DNA of 64,000 bases from Curtobacterium sp. MCBA15_012 (lineage in GTDB: Bacteria; Actinomycetota; Actinomycetes; Actinomycetales; Microbacteriaceae): NCBI RefSeq assembly GCF_001864935.2, contig NZ_CP126267.1:1240001-1304000 (forward strand), in the 5' to 3' direction. The notes below the pieces were generated by a model, which saw nothing but the letters and a program-made list of their open reading frames with translations, had not been told where the DNA came from and did not search any database. Both the position numbers and the translations under genes were made by a program. Positions 25,349 through 34,855 of this stretch are shown here, piece after piece (positions within the stretch are counted from its first letter, which is position 1; every line of letters begins with the position of its first letter).

Positions 25349-25573
25349 ATGCGGGTGAGTGAGTTCTGGCGGGCCGTCGACCAGGTGTTCGGTGCGGCCT
25401 ACGGTGCCGTCGTCACCCGGGACGTCGTGCTCGAGGAGCTCGGCGGCCGGTCGGCAGCCGAGGCCCTGGACGCCGGGGTCGACACCCGACGGGTCTGGGA
25501 CGCCCTCTGCGAGTCGCAGGACGTCCCGCTCGACAAGCGGCACGGCAAGGGGCTCGCCGAGCCGCACGACTGA
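25349..25573 (+). CDS. DUF3046 family small protein
   Basis: Protein of 74 residues with the DUF3046 signature: MRVSEFWRAVDQVFGAAYG at the start, then VLEELGGRSAAEALDAGVD and WDALCESQDVPLDKRHG. The family is restricted to actinobacteria and typically lies between clgR and recA. Its function is unknown. ATG 25349 was chosen because the family begins there and TACGCT ends six bases upstream, implying a leaderless mRNA. There is no signal peptide or membrane segment; the protein is predicted to be small, helical and cytosolic. The recA control region begins after its stop codon. Confidence 0.9.
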   Translation: MRVSEFWRAVDQVFGAAYGAVVTRDVVLEELGGRSAAEALDAGVDTRRVWDALCESQDVPLDKRHGKGLAEPHD

Positions 25574-25667
25574 CCGGGCGCGGGCGCGGGCTCGCTGGCG
25601 GACGCGGGCGGGGGCTCGCTCGCGGGCATCGGTGCTCCGGTGCCGGGCTCGTCGCGGGGCGCCGCGC

Positions 25668-25683
25668 CCGAACGTGTGTTCGG
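25668..25683. promoter_or_regulatory. LexA (SOS) box 1 upstream of recA
   Basis: CCGAACGTGTGTTCGG is a perfect palindrome matching the core CGAAC-N4-GTTCG of the actinobacterial SOS box. Its centre is 24 bases from that of box 2. Confidence 0.8.
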
Positions 25684-25691
25684 CGTGTTGC

Positions 25692-25707
25692 TCGAACGCG
25701 TGTTCGA
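25692..25707. promoter_or_regulatory. LexA (SOS) box 2 upstream of recA
   Basis: TCGAACGCGTGTTCGA matches the actinobacterial/Bacillus-type SOS consensus exactly. It covers the expected -35 position for a -10 at TACGTT (25715-25720). The rest of the 340-base gap between DUF3046 and recA is a GC-rich stretch before the boxes and a recA leader of about 185 bases in which I see no other clear signal. Confidence 0.93.
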
Positions 25708-25914
25708 TCGGTGCTACGTTCCTCCACAACGGCGCTGTTCCAGAAGCTCGTCCACAGGACCCGCGGTCGTCGGCAGTGATGTCGGTGGCCCGCCCTAGGT
25801 TCGAGTCATCGGGAACAGCCCGAAGCCTTGTCGCACAGCACCGGCCCTGCACCACCGGCCGGGGTGGACGCGACAGCCTACAGGCGGCCGACATCGAGCA
25901 CGAAGGAGCACCCC

Positions 25915-26976
25915 ATGCCATCACCGGCAGACCGCGAGAAGGCCCTGGAGACCGCACTCGCACAGATCGACAGGCAGTTCGGCAAGGGCACGGTCATGCG
26001 CCTCGGCTCGGACGACCGGGCACCCGTCGCCACCATCCCCACCGGGTCCGTCGCCCTGGACGTCGCACTCGGCATCGGCGGCCTGCCCCGCGGCCGCATC
26101 ATCGAGATCTACGGCCCGGAGTCCTCCGGCAAGACGACGCTGACGCTGCACGCCATCGCGAACGCCCAGCGGGCCGGGGGCATCGCAGCCTTCATCGACG
26201 CCGAGCACGCGCTCGACCCCGAGTACGCCAAGAAGCTCGGCGTCGACATCGACGCACTCCTCGTGTCGCAGCCCGACACCGGTGAGCAGGCGCTCGAGAT
26301 CGCGGACATGCTCGTCCGCTCGGGCTCGATCGACCTCATCGTCGTCGACTCCGTCGCGGCGCTCGTGCCCCGCGCCGAGATCGAGGGCGAGATGGGTGAC
26401 TCGCACGTCGGTCTGCAGGCGCGACTCATGTCGCAGGCGCTCCGCAAGCTCGCGGGTGGCCTGAACCAGACCCAGACCACAATGATCTTCATCAACCAGC
26501 TGCGCGAGAAGATCGGTGTGTTCTTCGGCAGCCCCGAGACCACCGCGGGCGGCAAGGCGCTGAAGTTCTACGCCTCGGTGCGCCTCGACATCCGTCGCAT
26601 CGAGACGCTGAAGAGCGGCACCGACGCCGTCGGCAACCGCACGCGCGTCAAGGTCGTCAAGAACAAGATGGCCCCGCCCTTCAAGCAGGCCGAGTTCGAC
26701 ATCCTGTACGGCACCGGCATCTCCCGCGAGGGCTCGCTGCTCGACTTCGGCGTCGACCACGGCATCGTGAAGAAGTCGGGCGCCTGGTACACGTACGACG
26801 GCGACCAGCTCGGGCAGGGCAAGGAGAACTCGCGCTCGTTCCTCATCCAGAACCCGGACATCGCCGCTGACATCGAGGGCAAGATCCTCGTGAAGCTCGG
26901 CGTCGGTGGGGCGAAGGAGACGGACGCGAAGGTCGAGCCGATCGCGCCGAAGATCGCGGAGCGCAAGGGCGCGTGA
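25915..26976 (+). CDS. recA: Recombinase RecA
   Basis: Protein of 353 residues, the strand-exchange ATPase and co-protease that triggers LexA cleavage. The Walker A is GPESSGKT (residues 67-74), [12 protein letters not shown] is the Walker B, and [23 protein letters not shown] and the L2 region [20 protein letters not shown] are canonical. A GAAGGAG site precedes ATG 25915. Two LexA boxes lie about 210-245 bases upstream of the start, so it is SOS controlled through a long leader. recX overlaps its stop codon by four bases. No intein is present. Confidence 0.99.
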   Translation: MPSPADREKALETALAQIDRQFGKGTVMRLGSDDRAPVATIPTGSVALDVALGIGGLPRGRIIEIYGPESSGKTTLTLHAIANAQRAGGIAAFIDAEHALDPEYAKKLGVDIDALLVSQPDTGEQALEIADMLVRSGSIDLIVVDSVAALVPRAEIEGEMGDSHVGLQARLMSQALRKLAGGLNQTQTTMIFINQLREKIGVFFGSPETTAGGKALKFYASVRLDIRRIETLKSGTDAVGNRTRVKVVKNKMAPPFKQAEFDILYGTGISREGSLLDFGVDHGIVKKSGAWYTYDGDQLGQGKENSRSFLIQNPDIAADIEGKILVKLGVGGAKETDAKVEPIAPKIAERKGA

Positions 26977-27848
26977 CGGACGAGCACGACCACGGCGAGG
27001 GTCTCGCACCGGTCACCGACCTGTTCGGTGCGCGGTCCCGCCGTGGTCGCCCTCGCACGGACGACACCGCGGGAGCAGGTGCCGCCGGGGGTGCAGCGGG
27101 CGTCGATGACGGACTGTCGGTCGCCGCACAGGACTCCTGGGCGGACGACCGTGGCGAGGACGGCGCTCCCGCTCCGGCCGAGTGGCTGTCCCCGGTCGTC
27201 GGTGACGGCACCGGGCGCAGCGCCCGTGCCGAGCTCGACGGCTACGACAGCGACACCGCGGACGCGGCCGGCGCGTCGGTCTTCGCCATCCACTCCGGCG
27301 AAGCGCTCGACCCGGCGGATGCGCCGCGACCGATCGAGGAACAGCGCGCGGACGCCGAGCGACTGAGCATGCGCGCGCTGGGTCGCAAGGGCGTCAGCGA
27401 GTCCGAGATGCGTCAGGTGCTGACCAAGCAGGACCTCGACCCCGACGTCGTCGAACACGAGGTGGCACGCCTGACGCGCGTCGGTCTGCTCGACGACGTC
27501 GCCCTCGCGACCGACCTCGTGGACCGCCTGCACGACCGCAAGGGCCTCGGCCGGCAGGGCGTCGTCGCGGAACTCCGCCGACGGGGCATCGACCAGGCGG
27601 CGATCGAAGCCGCGCTCGACGCCGCTGCCGACGACGCGGACGACGAGTTCGTCCGCGCGATCGAGCTCGCCGAGAAGCGCGCCGGGCAGATGCGCGGACT
27701 CGACCGGGCGACCGCGGAACGACGACTGAGCGGCTTCCTCATGCGCAAGGGCTACGGCTCGGGCGTGGTGCGGGTCGCGGTGGCCCGGGCGCTCGACGGC
27801 GGGCCTCGGCGCCCCTCGCCGGGTGGCGGCGCGGTCCGCTTCGAGTAG
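26973..27848 (+). CDS. recX: Regulatory protein RecX with long N-terminal extension
   Basis: Protein of 291 residues, longer than typical RecX (roughly 150-220). The RecX core occupies the C-terminal part: [71 protein letters not shown], and [19 protein letters not shown] are the three helical repeats. The first 125 residues are Asp/Ala/Gly-rich and probably disordered. RecX caps RecA filaments and limits recombination. The GTG start overlaps the recA stop codon, so expression is coupled and SOS controlled. The role of the extension is unknown. Confidence 0.94.
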   Translation: MTDEHDHGEGLAPVTDLFGARSRRGRPRTDDTAGAGAAGGAAGVDDGLSVAAQDSWADDRGEDGAPAPAEWLSPVVGDGTGRSARAELDGYDSDTADAAGASVFAIHSGEALDPADAPRPIEEQRADAERLSMRALGRKGVSESEMRQVLTKQDLDPDVVEHEVARLTRVGLLDDVALATDLVDRLHDRKGLGRQGVVAELRRRGIDQAAIEAALDAAADDADDEFVRAIELAEKRAGQMRGLDRATAERRLSGFLMRKGYGSGVVRVAVARALDGGPRRPSPGGGAVRFE

Positions 27849-27989
27849 CGGCGCGGGGCGGTCCGAGGGGTGGCCGGCGGGGCGCGCCGCTGCATCCCGG
27901 TGCATGCGCCCCGACGGCCGGACGGGGTGTGCCTGAGCGCCTCGGACCGGGCCCGGCGGCCGCGCCGTCAGACCTACACTGGGACGATC

Positions 27990-29486
27990 ATGGCCACCGT
28001 CGCAGCGCCCACGCGCACCTACGAAGTCCGCACCTACGGGTGCCAGATGAACGTGCACGACTCGGAGCGGCTCAGTGGTTCGCTCCAGGCCGCCGGGTAC
28101 GTCGCGGCGGACGGTGAGCAGGCCGACGTCGTCGTCATCAACACCTGCGCGGTGCGCGAGAACGCGGACAACCGACTCTACGGCAACCTCGGGCAGCTCG
28201 CGGGCATCAAGCGGGAGCACCCCGGCATGCAGATCGCCGTCGGCGGGTGCCTGGCGCAGAAGGACAAGAACGTCATCCTCGAGAAGGCGCCCTGGGTGGA
28301 CGTCGTCTTCGGGACGCACAACATGGGATCCCTGCCGACGCTGCTCGAGCGTGCGCGGCACAACGACGAGGCGCAGATCGAGATCCTCGAGGCGCTCGAC
28401 GTGTTCCCCTCGACCCTGCCGACGAAGCGCGACTCGACGCACAGCGGCTGGGTGTCGATCTCGGTCGGCTGCAACAACACCTGCACGTTCTGCATCGTGC
28501 CGTCCCTGCGCGGCAAGGAGAAGGACCGCCGGCCCGGTGACGTCCTCGCCGAGATCCAGGCGCTCGTCGACGACGGCGCGATCGAGGTCACGCTCCTCGG
28601 GCAGAACGTCAACTCGTACGGCGTCGAGTTCGGCGACCGCCAGGCCTTCGGCAAGCTGCTGCGAGCGGCCGGTGCGATCGAGGGCCTGGAGCGCGTGCGG
28701 TTCACGAGCCCGCACCCGGCCGCCTTCACCGACGACGTGATCGACGCCATGGCCGAGACGCCGAACGTGATGCCGCAGCTGCACATGCCCCTGCAGTCCG
28801 GCTCCGACCGGGTGCTCAAGGCGATGCGCCGCAGCTACCGCAGCGAGCGGTTCCTCGGCATCCTCGACCGGGTGCGCGCGAAGATCCCGCACGCCGCGAT
28901 CTCGACCGACATCATCGTGGGCTTCCCCGGCGAGACCGAGGAGGACTTCCAGGACACCCTCCGCGTCGTCGAGCAGTCCCGGTTCGCCTCGGCGTTCACG
29001 TTCCAGTACTCGATCCGACCCGGGACACCGGCCGCGACGATGGACGAGCAACTGCCGAAGGCCGTCGTGCAGGAGCGGTACGAGCGACTCGTCGCGCTGC
29101 AGGACCGGATCACCGCCGAGGAGCACGCGAAGCAGGTCGGCCGCACGGTCGAGGTGCTCGTCGCCACCGGTGAGGGCAAGAAGGACGACGCCACGCACCG
29201 GCTGTCCGGCCGCGCCGAGGACTCCCGCCTCGTGCACTTCGCGGTGCCGCAGGGCTCCGCGGTGCCACGTCCGGGCGACGTCGTCACGGTCGAGGTCACC
29301 CGGGCCGCCCCGCACTTCCTCATCGCCGACGGCGACGCACCGCTCCGCATCCGCCGCACACGCGCCGGCGACGCATGGGACCGCGCCCAGGCGGAGAGCT
29401 GCGGGGTCCCCGCTGCGCCGACCCCCGCCGCGAACGGCCCGCGTCCCGTCTCGCTCGGCCTGCCCACGCTCCGTGTCGGACGCTGA
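27990..29486 (+). CDS. miaB: tRNA-2-methylthio-N6-dimethylallyladenosine synthase
   Basis: Protein of 498 residues, a radical-SAM methylthiotransferase acting on i6A37 of tRNA. The N-terminal UPF0004 domain starts [18 protein letters not shown] and carries further Cys residues ([16 protein letters not shown]) for the auxiliary cluster. The radical-SAM Cys triad is at residues 161, 165 and 168 (CNNTCTFC). A TRAM domain lies near residues 380-450, followed by a 45-residue tail. TACACT (27975-27980) ends nine bases before ATG 27990. miaA overlaps its end by 14 bases, and the two enzymes act in sequence on the same tRNA base. Confidence 0.96.
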   Translation: MATVAAPTRTYEVRTYGCQMNVHDSERLSGSLQAAGYVAADGEQADVVVINTCAVRENADNRLYGNLGQLAGIKREHPGMQIAVGGCLAQKDKNVILEKAPWVDVVFGTHNMGSLPTLLERARHNDEAQIEILEALDVFPSTLPTKRDSTHSGWVSISVGCNNTCTFCIVPSLRGKEKDRRPGDVLAEIQALVDDGAIEVTLLGQNVNSYGVEFGDRQAFGKLLRAAGAIEGLERVRFTSPHPAAFTDDVIDAMAETPNVMPQLHMPLQSGSDRVLKAMRRSYRSERFLGILDRVRAKIPHAAISTDIIVGFPGETEEDFQDTLRVVEQSRFASAFTFQYSIRPGTPAATMDEQLPKAVVQERYERLVALQDRITAEEHAKQVGRTVEVLVATGEGKKDDATHRLSGRAEDSRLVHFAVPQGSAVPRPGDVVTVEVTRAAPHFLIADGDAPLRIRRTRAGDAWDRAQAESCGVPAAPTPAANGPRPVSLGLPTLRVGR

Positions 29487-30426
29487 GCCCGCGACCCACG
29501 CCGCTGCCGTCGACCTGATCGCCGTCGTCGGCGCGACGGGGACCGGGAAGTCCGAGTTCGCACTCGCGATCGCCGAGCAGCTCGCGCGGTCCGGTCGCGC
29601 GGCGGAGATCGTCAACGCCGACGCCATGCAGCTGTACCGCGGCATGGACATCGGGACCGCCAAGCTCGACGTCGCGGAACGGCGGGGTGTGCCGCACCAC
29701 CAGCTCGACGTGCTCGACGTCACCGACGAGGCCAGTGTCGCGGCCTACCAGCAGGAGGCCCGCGCCGACGTCGAGCGGATCACGGCGTCGGGGTCCGTGG
29801 CGCTCCTCGTCGGCGGCAGCGGGCTCTACGTGTCGTCGGTGCTGTTCGACCTCGCGTTCCCGGGCACGGACCCCGAGCTGCGCGCACAGCTCGAGCGCGA
29901 GCACGCCGAGCTCGGACCGGGCGTGCTCGTCGAACGGCTGCGCGCCCTCGACCCCGCGGCCGCAGCCGACGTCGACCAGCGCAACCCGCGGCGGTTGATC
30001 CGGGCACTCGAGATCGCGAGCCGGTCCGAGGTCGTGACCCCGCGCCTCCCGTCCGCGCCCCGCGCCTGGCGACCCGCCCGCGTCCTGCACCTGCACCGCG
30101 AACGGACCGCCCTCGTCGAGTCGCTGCACGCGCGCGCAGCGCGCATGTTCGACCGGGGGCTCGTCGACGAGGTGGCCGGCCTGCGAGCGCGGGGACTCGA
30201 GCAGGGCCGGACCGCCCGGGCCGCGATCGGCTACTCGCAGGCGCTCGACGTGCTCCACGGGCGGGCGACCGTCGACGAGGCCGTCGAGGCGACCGCAGTC
30301 GCGACCCGCAAGTACGCGCGGCGACAGGTGTCCTGGTTCAAGCGCTACGCCGACGCCGAGGTGCTCGACGTCACCGGGGCCGACGTCGCGGGGCTGCAGG
30401 AGGCGGCCCGTAGGATCGTCCCGTGA
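29473..30426 (+). CDS. miaA: tRNA dimethylallyltransferase
   Basis: Protein of 317 residues that adds dimethylallyl to A37 of UNN-reading tRNAs, supplying the substrate of Mia[18 protein letters not shown] (about residues 18-34) is the P-loop. [19 protein letters not shown] is the prenyl-donor region, [14 protein letters not shown] follows, and [15 protein letters not shown] and [16 protein letters not shown] are the tRNA-binding signatures. The GTG start lies within the last codons of miaB. The CGCGCCTCCCGTCC word found between genes also occurs inside this gene near 30043, encoding PRLPS. dapF begins four bases before its end. Confidence 0.95.
   Translation: MSDAEPATHAAAVDLIAVVGATGTGKSEFALAIAEQLARSGRAAEIVNADAMQLYRGMDIGTAKLDVAERRGVPHHQLDVLDVTDEASVAAYQQEARADVERITASGSVALLVGGSGLYVSSVLFDLAFPGTDPELRAQLEREHAELGPGVLVERLRALDPAAAADVDQRNPRRLIRALEIASRSEVVTPRLPSAPRAWRPARVLHLHRERTALVESLHARAARMFDRGLVDEVAGLRARGLEQGRTARAAIGYSQALDVLHGRATVDEAVEATAVATRKYARRQVSWFKRYADAEVLDVTGADVAGLQEAARRIVP
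30411..30416 (+). promoter_or_regulatory. Candidate -10 (TAGGAT) for dapF inside miaA
   Basis: TAGGAT lies in the last codons of miaA and ends six bases before GTG 30423, so dapF may have its own leaderless promoter as well as readthrough. Confidence 0.45.
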
Positions 30427-31313
30427 CCGAGCTGCACTTCACCAAGGGCCAGGGGACCGGCAACGACTTCGTCCTGTTCGCCGACCCCGACGCGACGGTC
30501 GACCTGACCCCCGAGCGCGTCCGCGCCATCGCCGACCGCCGGTTCGGTGTCGGCGGCGACGGCGTCATCCGCGCGGTCCGCTCCGAGGCGCTGCCCGAGG
30601 GCCGTCCGCTGCTCGCCGTCGCACCCGAGGCGACGTGGTTCATGGACTACCACAACGCCGACGGCTCGATCGCGGAGATGTGCGGCAACGGCATCCGGGT
30701 GTTCGCGCGGTACCTCACCGAGTCCGGGCTCGTCGACCTGGCGCCCGGCGAGACGCTGACCGTCGGCAGCCGGAAGGGGCTCGTCGACGTCCAGCGCACC
30801 ACGAACGGCTTCTCGGCCGACCTCGGACGGTGGGGGCTCGGCATCGAGGGCGGCGGTGCGAACGACGTGCTGGTCCGTGCCAGGGAGCTCGACGGCGCAC
30901 GACCGGGCCTGGGGATCGACGTCGGCAACCCGCACGTCGTCGTCGCGGTCGCCACCGAGGACGAACTGTCCGGTCTCGACCTGACCTACATCCCGGTCCT
31001 CGACCCCGCACCGGAAGCCGGGGCGAACGTCGAGTTCGTCCTGCCCGGCGACCCGCTCGTCAAGGACGGCGTGGGCGAGATCACCATGCGCGTGCACGAG
31101 CGGGGGAGCGGCGAGACGCTGTCCTGCGGGACCGGGGCGGTCGCCGCCGCCCTGGCGACCCGGTACTGGGCCGGACCGTCCGCGCCGGACACCTGGCGCG
31201 TGCGCGTCCCCGGTGGCGTCGTCACCGTGCGGATGTTCGCGGCCGAGGACGGCGAGCACGTGGCGCTCGCGGGGCCGGCGGAGCTGGTGTTCTCGGGGGA
31301 CCTGACCGTCTGA
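30423..31313 (+). CDS. dapF: Diaminopimelate epimerase
   Basis: Protein of 296 residues that interconverts LL- and meso-diaminopimelate, the last step before cell-wall DAP and lysine. [14 protein letters not shown] is the N-terminal signature. [12 protein letters not shown] carries the first catalytic Cys in the [12 protein letters not shown] motif, and [12 protein letters not shown] the second. RRFGVGGDG is the conserved substrate loop. The two-fold pseudo-symmetric fold is complete and of normal length. GTG 30423 overlaps the miaA stop codon, and a TAGGAT six bases upstream lies inside miaA. It is convergent with the methyltransferase gene. Confidence 0.97.
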   Translation: MTELHFTKGQGTGNDFVLFADPDATVDLTPERVRAIADRRFGVGGDGVIRAVRSEALPEGRPLLAVAPEATWFMDYHNADGSIAEMCGNGIRVFARYLTESGLVDLAPGETLTVGSRKGLVDVQRTTNGFSADLGRWGLGIEGGGANDVLVRARELDGARPGLGIDVGNPHVVVAVATEDELSGLDLTYIPVLDPAPEAGANVEFVLPGDPLVKDGVGEITMRVHERGSGETLSCGTGAVAAALATRYWAGPSAPDTWRVRVPGGVVTVRMFAAEDGEHVALAGPAELVFSGDLTV

Positions 31314-31314
31314 G

Positions 31315-31331
31315 CGGCGGGCATCCCGCCG
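31315..31331. terminator. Small hairpin after dapF
   Basis: CGGCGGG (31315-31321) pairs with CCCGCCG (31325-31331) over a 3-base loop just after dapF. The motif CATCCCGCCGG recurs at 31348. It is a weak candidate for a terminator between convergent genes. Confidence 0.35.
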
Positions 31332-31385
31332 GACGGTCACGATCGGACATCCCGCCGGTCGGGCGGCGGGGCGGCTCGCGGCCCG

Positions 31386-32000
31386 CTACTCGGCGGTGCG
31401 GTGCACCCGGATGACGCGGAACCCCTTGGCCGTCGACGCCCGGCTGACCACGAACGCGCCGCCGAGCGTGTCCGCGAGCCACTTCTGCAGCGAATCCCCA
31501 CCGAGGTCCTTCGACACGACGAGCCAGGCGTCACCGCCCACCTCGAGCCGCGGCAACCACGTCGTGAGGATGGTGTGCAGTTCGTCCTTGCCGACGCGGA
31601 TGGGCGGGTTGGACCAGATCGTGCGGAAGCGGAGGTCGGCGGGGACGTCGTCGGGGAGGGCGACGGTGACGTTCTCGGTCCCCGCGGTCTGCGCGTTGGC
31701 GCGGGCGAGTCCGAGCACGCGCTCGTTCACGTCGACGCCCCAGACCTGGGCGTCCGGGGACTCGAGCGCCATCGTGATCGCGATCGGGCCCCAGCCGCAG
31801 CCGACGTCGAGGAGGGCGCCCTCGGTCGCGGGCGGTGGCACGGCGCCGAGCAGGACGCGGGTGCCGCGGTCGATCCCGTCCGGGCTGAAGACGCCCGCTG
31901 CGGTGCTCAGGGTGAGGTCGCGGCCGGCGAGCGTGACGTGCACCTGGCGTTGACGCTCCTCCGACGACGGGTTCGCGGAGAAGTAGTGGTCGTTCGCCAT
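31386..32000 (-). CDS. Class I SAM-dependent methyltransferase (RsmC/RlmG-like)
   Basis: Protein of 204 residues. A substrate-side segment (GRDLTLSTAAGVFSPDGIDRGTRVLLG) is followed by LLDVGCGWGPIAITMALE, the SAM-binding motif I. The motif SNPPIRVGK (NPPI) identifies the N6/N2 rRNA-methylating RsmC/RlmG-type subgroup. The C-terminal WLVVSKDLGGDSLQKWL and GFRVIRVHR finish the MTS domain. The likely target is a guanine in ribosomal RNA, but the exact base cannot be assigned. TACGGT (32007-32012, minus strand) ends six bases before its ATG. It is divergent from hflX with overlapping control sequences. Confidence 0.88.
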   Translation of the reverse strand: MANDHYFSANPSSEERQRQVHVTLAGRDLTLSTAAGVFSPDGIDRGTRVLLGAVPPPATEGALLDVGCGWGPIAITMALESPDAQVWGVDVNERVLGLARANAQTAGTENVTVALPDDVPADLRFRTIWSNPPIRVGKDELHTILTTWLPRLEVGGDAWLVVSKDLGGDSLQKWLADTLGGAFVVSRASTAKGFRVIRVHRTAE

Positions 32001-32006
32001 GGAAGA

Positions 32007-32012
32007 ACCGTA
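32007..32012 (-). promoter_or_regulatory. Candidate -10 (TACGGT) for the methyltransferase gene
   Basis: On the minus strand TACGGT ends six bases before ATG 32000. The divergent hflX -10 candidate TACCCT lies 35 bases away at 32047-32052. Confidence 0.45.
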
Positions 32013-32061
32013 CCGGCCCACCCGTGTGTCCCGGGCGTGGCGGCGGTACCCTGTGGAGAAG

Positions 32062-33600
32062 ATGACGGAAACGAACATGAACGACGGACGGTCCGACGAC
32101 AGCGCCGAGGGTGTCGTCGAGCGGGTCCTCCGCAACGCGGACTCCCGAGCCTCCTCGGCGATCTTCGCACCGGCCCAGGCGATCCAGACGCGCTCGGTCG
32201 ACGACCACGGCTGGACCGGCGACGGCGACCAGTACGACCGTGAGGACCGGGCCGCCCTGCGCCGGGTCGCCGGTCTCTCCACCGAACTCGAGGACGTCAC
32301 CGAGGTCGAGTACCGGCAACTCCGGCTCGAGCAGGTCGTCCTCATCGGCGTGTACCCGCAGGGCGATGCGCAGGACGCCGAGAACTCGCTCCGTGAGCTC
32401 GCGGCGCTGGCCGAGACGGCCGGTGCGGTGGTGCTCGACGGGCTGCTGCAGCGACGACCCACGCCCGACCCCTCGACCTACCTGGGGAAGGGCAAGGCCG
32501 CCGAGCTCGCGATGGTCGTCAAGGCCACCGGCGCCGACACGGTCATCGCGGACACGGAGCTCGCGCCCTCGCAGCGTCGTGCGCTCGAGGACGTCGTGAA
32601 GGTCAAGGTGATCGACCGCACGGCCGTGATCCTCGACATCTTCAGCCAGCACGCCTCCACCCGCGAGGGCAAGGCGCAGGTCGAGCTCGCACAGCTCCAG
32701 TACCTGCTGCCGCGTCTGCGCGGTTGGGGTGAGTCGATGTCCCGGCAGGCCGGTGGTCAGGTCTCCGGCGGTGCGGGCATGGGTTCCCGTGGTCCCGGTG
32801 AGACGAAGATGGAGCTCGACCGCCGGAAGATCCACACCCGGATGGCCAAGCTCCGTCGGCAGATCGCCGGGTTCACCCCGGCGCGTGAGGCCAAGCGTGC
32901 CGACCGCGCCCGCAACGAGGTGCCGAGCGTCGCGATCGCGGGCTACACGAACGCCGGCAAGTCCTCGCTGCTGAACCGGCTGACGAGCGCGGGCGTGCTG
33001 GTGCAGAACCAGCTGTTCGCGACGCTGGACGCAACGGTCCGCCGGACCGAGAGCACGAAGGGCCGCGAGTTCACGTTCGTCGACACCGTCGGGTTCGTGC
33101 GCAACCTGCCGCACCAGCTGGTGGAGGCGTTCCGGTCCACGCTCGAGGAGGTCGGCCAGGCCGACGTCATCGTGCACGTCGTCGACGGCTCGCACCCTGA
33201 CCCCGCGGCCCAGCTCGCGACGGTCCGAGAGGTCATCGGCGACGTGGGCGCCCGGGACATCCCCGAGGTGGTCGCGTTCAACAAGGCCGACCTGATCGAC
33301 GAGTCGCAGCGGCTCGTCCTGGTCGGGCTCGTCCCGGACGCGGTGTTCGTCTCGGCGCGCACCGGCGAGGGCGTCCCCGAGCTGCTCGCCGCGATCGAGG
33401 AGCGACTGCCCGAACCGGACGTCGACCTCACCGTGGTGATCCCGTACGACCGCGGCGACCTGGTGTCGTCGCTGCACGACTCCGGCGCGGTCGAGTCGAC
33501 GGAGTACGTCGAGGACGGCACACGTCTGCGGGTGCGCGTCTTCCAGCGCCAGGTCGCGGAGCTCGACCCCTACGTGGTCGCGCCGGTCGCGGCCGGCTAG
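32062..33600 (+). CDS. hflX: GTPase HflX
   Basis: Protein of 512 residues, a ribosome-associated GTPase that splits stalled 70S ribosomes after stress. The HflX N-terminal domain includes LLQRRPTPDPSTYLGKGKA and the glycine-rich GGAGMGSRGPGETKMELDRR segment with an RRKIHTRMAKLRRQI coiled coil. The G domain has GYTNAGKSSLLN (G1), ATLDAT (G2), DTVGFVRNLP (G3) and NKAD (G4). The short C-terminal domain ends in VFQRQVAELDPYVVA. ATG 32062 is preceded by GTGGAGAAG and by TACCCT (32047-32052). Its upstream region is shared with the divergent methyltransferase gene. A perfect 21-bp terminator follows. Confidence 0.96.
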   Translation: MTETNMNDGRSDDSAEGVVERVLRNADSRASSAIFAPAQAIQTRSVDDHGWTGDGDQYDREDRAALRRVAGLSTELEDVTEVEYRQLRLEQVVLIGVYPQGDAQDAENSLRELAALAETAGAVVLDGLLQRRPTPDPSTYLGKGKAAELAMVVKATGADTVIADTELAPSQRRALEDVVKVKVIDRTAVILDIFSQHASTREGKAQVELAQLQYLLPRLRGWGESMSRQAGGQVSGGAGMGSRGPGETKMELDRRKIHTRMAKLRRQIAGFTPAREAKRADRARNEVPSVAIAGYTNAGKSSLLNRLTSAGVLVQNQLFATLDATVRRTESTKGREFTFVDTVGFVRNLPHQLVEAFRSTLEEVGQADVIVHVVDGSHPDPAAQLATVREVIGDVGARDIPEVVAFNKADLIDESQRLVLVGLVPDAVFVSARTGEGVPELLAAIEERLPEPDVDLTVVIPYDRGDLVSSLHDSGAVESTEYVEDGTRLRVRVFQRQVAELDPYVVAPVAAG

Positions 33601-33614
33601 GACCGGACCAGAGG

Positions 33615-33660
33615 ACGGACGGGAGGCGCGGTGCCGGCTGGCACCGCGCCTCCCGTCCGT
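33615..33660. terminator. Terminator of hflX
   Basis: Arms 33615-33635 and 33640-33660 are perfectly complementary (21 bp) with a 4-base loop. The stem carries GACGGGAGGCGCGG, the recurrent intergenic word. Confidence 0.85.
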
Positions 33661-33832
33661 CCGTCGTCGCGTCGGACGCGAGCCGGCCAGGTCGCGTCGG
33701 TTCGGCGCGGCGCGGCCGCTCCGTGCCTGCACCGCGGCGCGTCCCGCGCCCGCGCTGTGGGGCGGCACCGCTGCGCGCCGCACGCTCGTCGCGTCCGCTC
33801 GTCGCGCACGCGCGTTGCGCGAGACGCGGGCG
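33661..33832. other. GC-rich spacer without recognisable gene
   Basis: This part of the 374-base gap between convergent hflX and lexA holds CGCG-rich sequence with no convincing start, ribosome-binding site or coding bias. The gap also contains the hflX terminator and the palindromic repeat at 33833. Confidence 0.5.
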
Positions 33833-33900
33833 CGCCGCACAACGAGAGGCACGTCGCACCACGTGATCACGTGGCGCGACGTGCCTCTCGTTGTGCGGCG
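33833..33900. repeat. Long palindromic repeat, copy B
   Basis: Arms 33833-33857 and 33876-33900 are perfect 25-bp complements, and the centre 33859-33874 is itself a perfect 16-bp palindrome. The 68-bp element is therefore self-complementary except at one base pair. It lies between convergent hflX and lexA and shares its AGGCACGTCGCACCACG core with the other copies. Confidence 0.9.
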
Positions 33901-33974
33901 GTACCGCGAGCCGCGCGCAGACCGCCGCGGCCGCCCACGGCGGTCCGCGACCGCGATCGCCTGCGGCGACGCGG

Positions 33975-34619
33975 CTAGATGGAGCGGAGGACCGCGACGA
34001 CCTTGCCGAGCACGGTCGCGGCGTCGCCGAGGATCGGCTCGAACGCCGAGTTCCGCGGGAGCAACCACGTGTGCCCGTCGCGCTGGCGGAAGACCTTGAC
34101 GGTCGCTTCCTCGTCGAGCATCGCGGCGACGATGTCCCCGTTGTCCGCGGTCTGCTGCGAGCGGACGACCACCCAGTCGCCGTCGCAGATCGCGGCGTCG
34201 ATCATGGACTCGCCGACGACCTTGAGCATGAACAGGTCACCGGTCCCGACGAGCTGCCGGGGGAGCGGCACGAGTTCGTCGACGTGCTGCTCGGCGGTGA
34301 TCGGCACACCGGCGGCGATGCGGCCGACGAGCGGCACGAGGGTCGTCGCGTCGACGTCCGGGGTGTCGACGTCGGGCGTGGGCTCGTCGACCAGGACCTC
34401 GAGCGCACGGGGGCGGTTCGGGTCGCGGCGGATCCAGCCGCCGAGCTCGAGCTGGCCGAGCTGGTGGGAGACGCTCGAGAGCGAGGACAGGCCGGCCGCG
34501 TCGCCGATCTCGCGCATGCTCGGCGGGTAGCCCCGGTTCGCCACCGACGCACGAATCGCGTCGAGGATCGCCTGCTGCTTCGCCGTCAGCGGCTTCTGGC
34601 TCCGCAGTTCGTCCGCCAC
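33975..34619 (-). CDS. lexA: LexA repressor
   Basis: Protein of 214 residues, the SOS repressor. The winged helix at residues about 11-70 includes [33 protein letters not shown] holds the self-cleavage site Ala103-Gly104. [11 protein letters not shown] holds catalytic Ser138 and EATVKVFR the general-base Lys175. GTG 34617-34619 was chosen because the conserved protein begins there, although the frame is open to 34832. The promoter is TTGTCC-N17-TACTGT on the minus strand, with an SOS box over its -35, so lexA represses itself. It is divergent from a LysM gene, also under an SOS box, and no nrdR gene is adjacent. Confidence 0.97.
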   Translation of the reverse strand: MADELRSQKPLTAKQQAILDAIRASVANRGYPPSMREIGDAAGLSSLSSVSHQLGQLELGGWIRRDPNRPRALEVLVDEPTPDVDTPDVDATTLVPLVGRIAAGVPITAEQHVDELVPLPRQLVGTGDLFMLKVVGESMIDAAICDGDWVVVRSQQTADNGDIVAAMLDEEATVKVFRQRDGHTWLLPRNSAFEPILGDAATVLGKVVAVLRSI

Positions 34620-34700
34620 GTCGTCTCGCCCTTCGTCGGTGCCGGAGCCGGTCGGCGGGAATGTCGGTGGTCCCCGCTTGACTCGTCCCAGTCGATCGAA

Positions 34701-34741
34701 ACAGTATCCGACCGCTCCAGGCCGGACAAACACCTGTTCGA
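34701..34741 (-). promoter_or_regulatory. lexA promoter with overlapping SOS box
   Basis: On the minus strand, TTGTCC (34724-34729), 17 bases and TACTGT (34701-34706). The sequence at 34726-34741 has a perfect right half GTTCGA and a left half two bases off the SOS consensus. Confidence 0.7.
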
Positions 34742-34782
34742 GCGTGTCGGCAGAAAATCCCGCAGAAATCTCTCCCTGGGAC

Positions 34783-34814
34783 TTGTGCGGGCGCCGGTTC
34801 GAAACTATGTTCGG
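34783..34814 (+). promoter_or_regulatory. LysM-gene promoter with overlapping SOS box
   Basis: TTGTGC (34783-34788), 17 bases and TATGTT (34806-34811). An SOS-like palindrome (TCGAAACTATGTTCGG, 34799-34814) covers the -10, a position where LexA would block RNA polymerase. Confidence 0.7.
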
Positions 34815-34855
34815 TACACGACTTCGGTCCACCCGAACGGGAAGGCAAGAACGAC

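Noticed and set aside
33601..33974. Small gene between hflX and lexA
   Set aside because: Open frames here run through the terminator and palindromic repeat and encode Arg-rich sequence with no start signal.
34620..34832. lexA start at 34830-34832, adding 71 residues
   Set aside because: This stretch contains the lexA promoter and SOS box on the same strand, so it cannot be translated as part of the main product.
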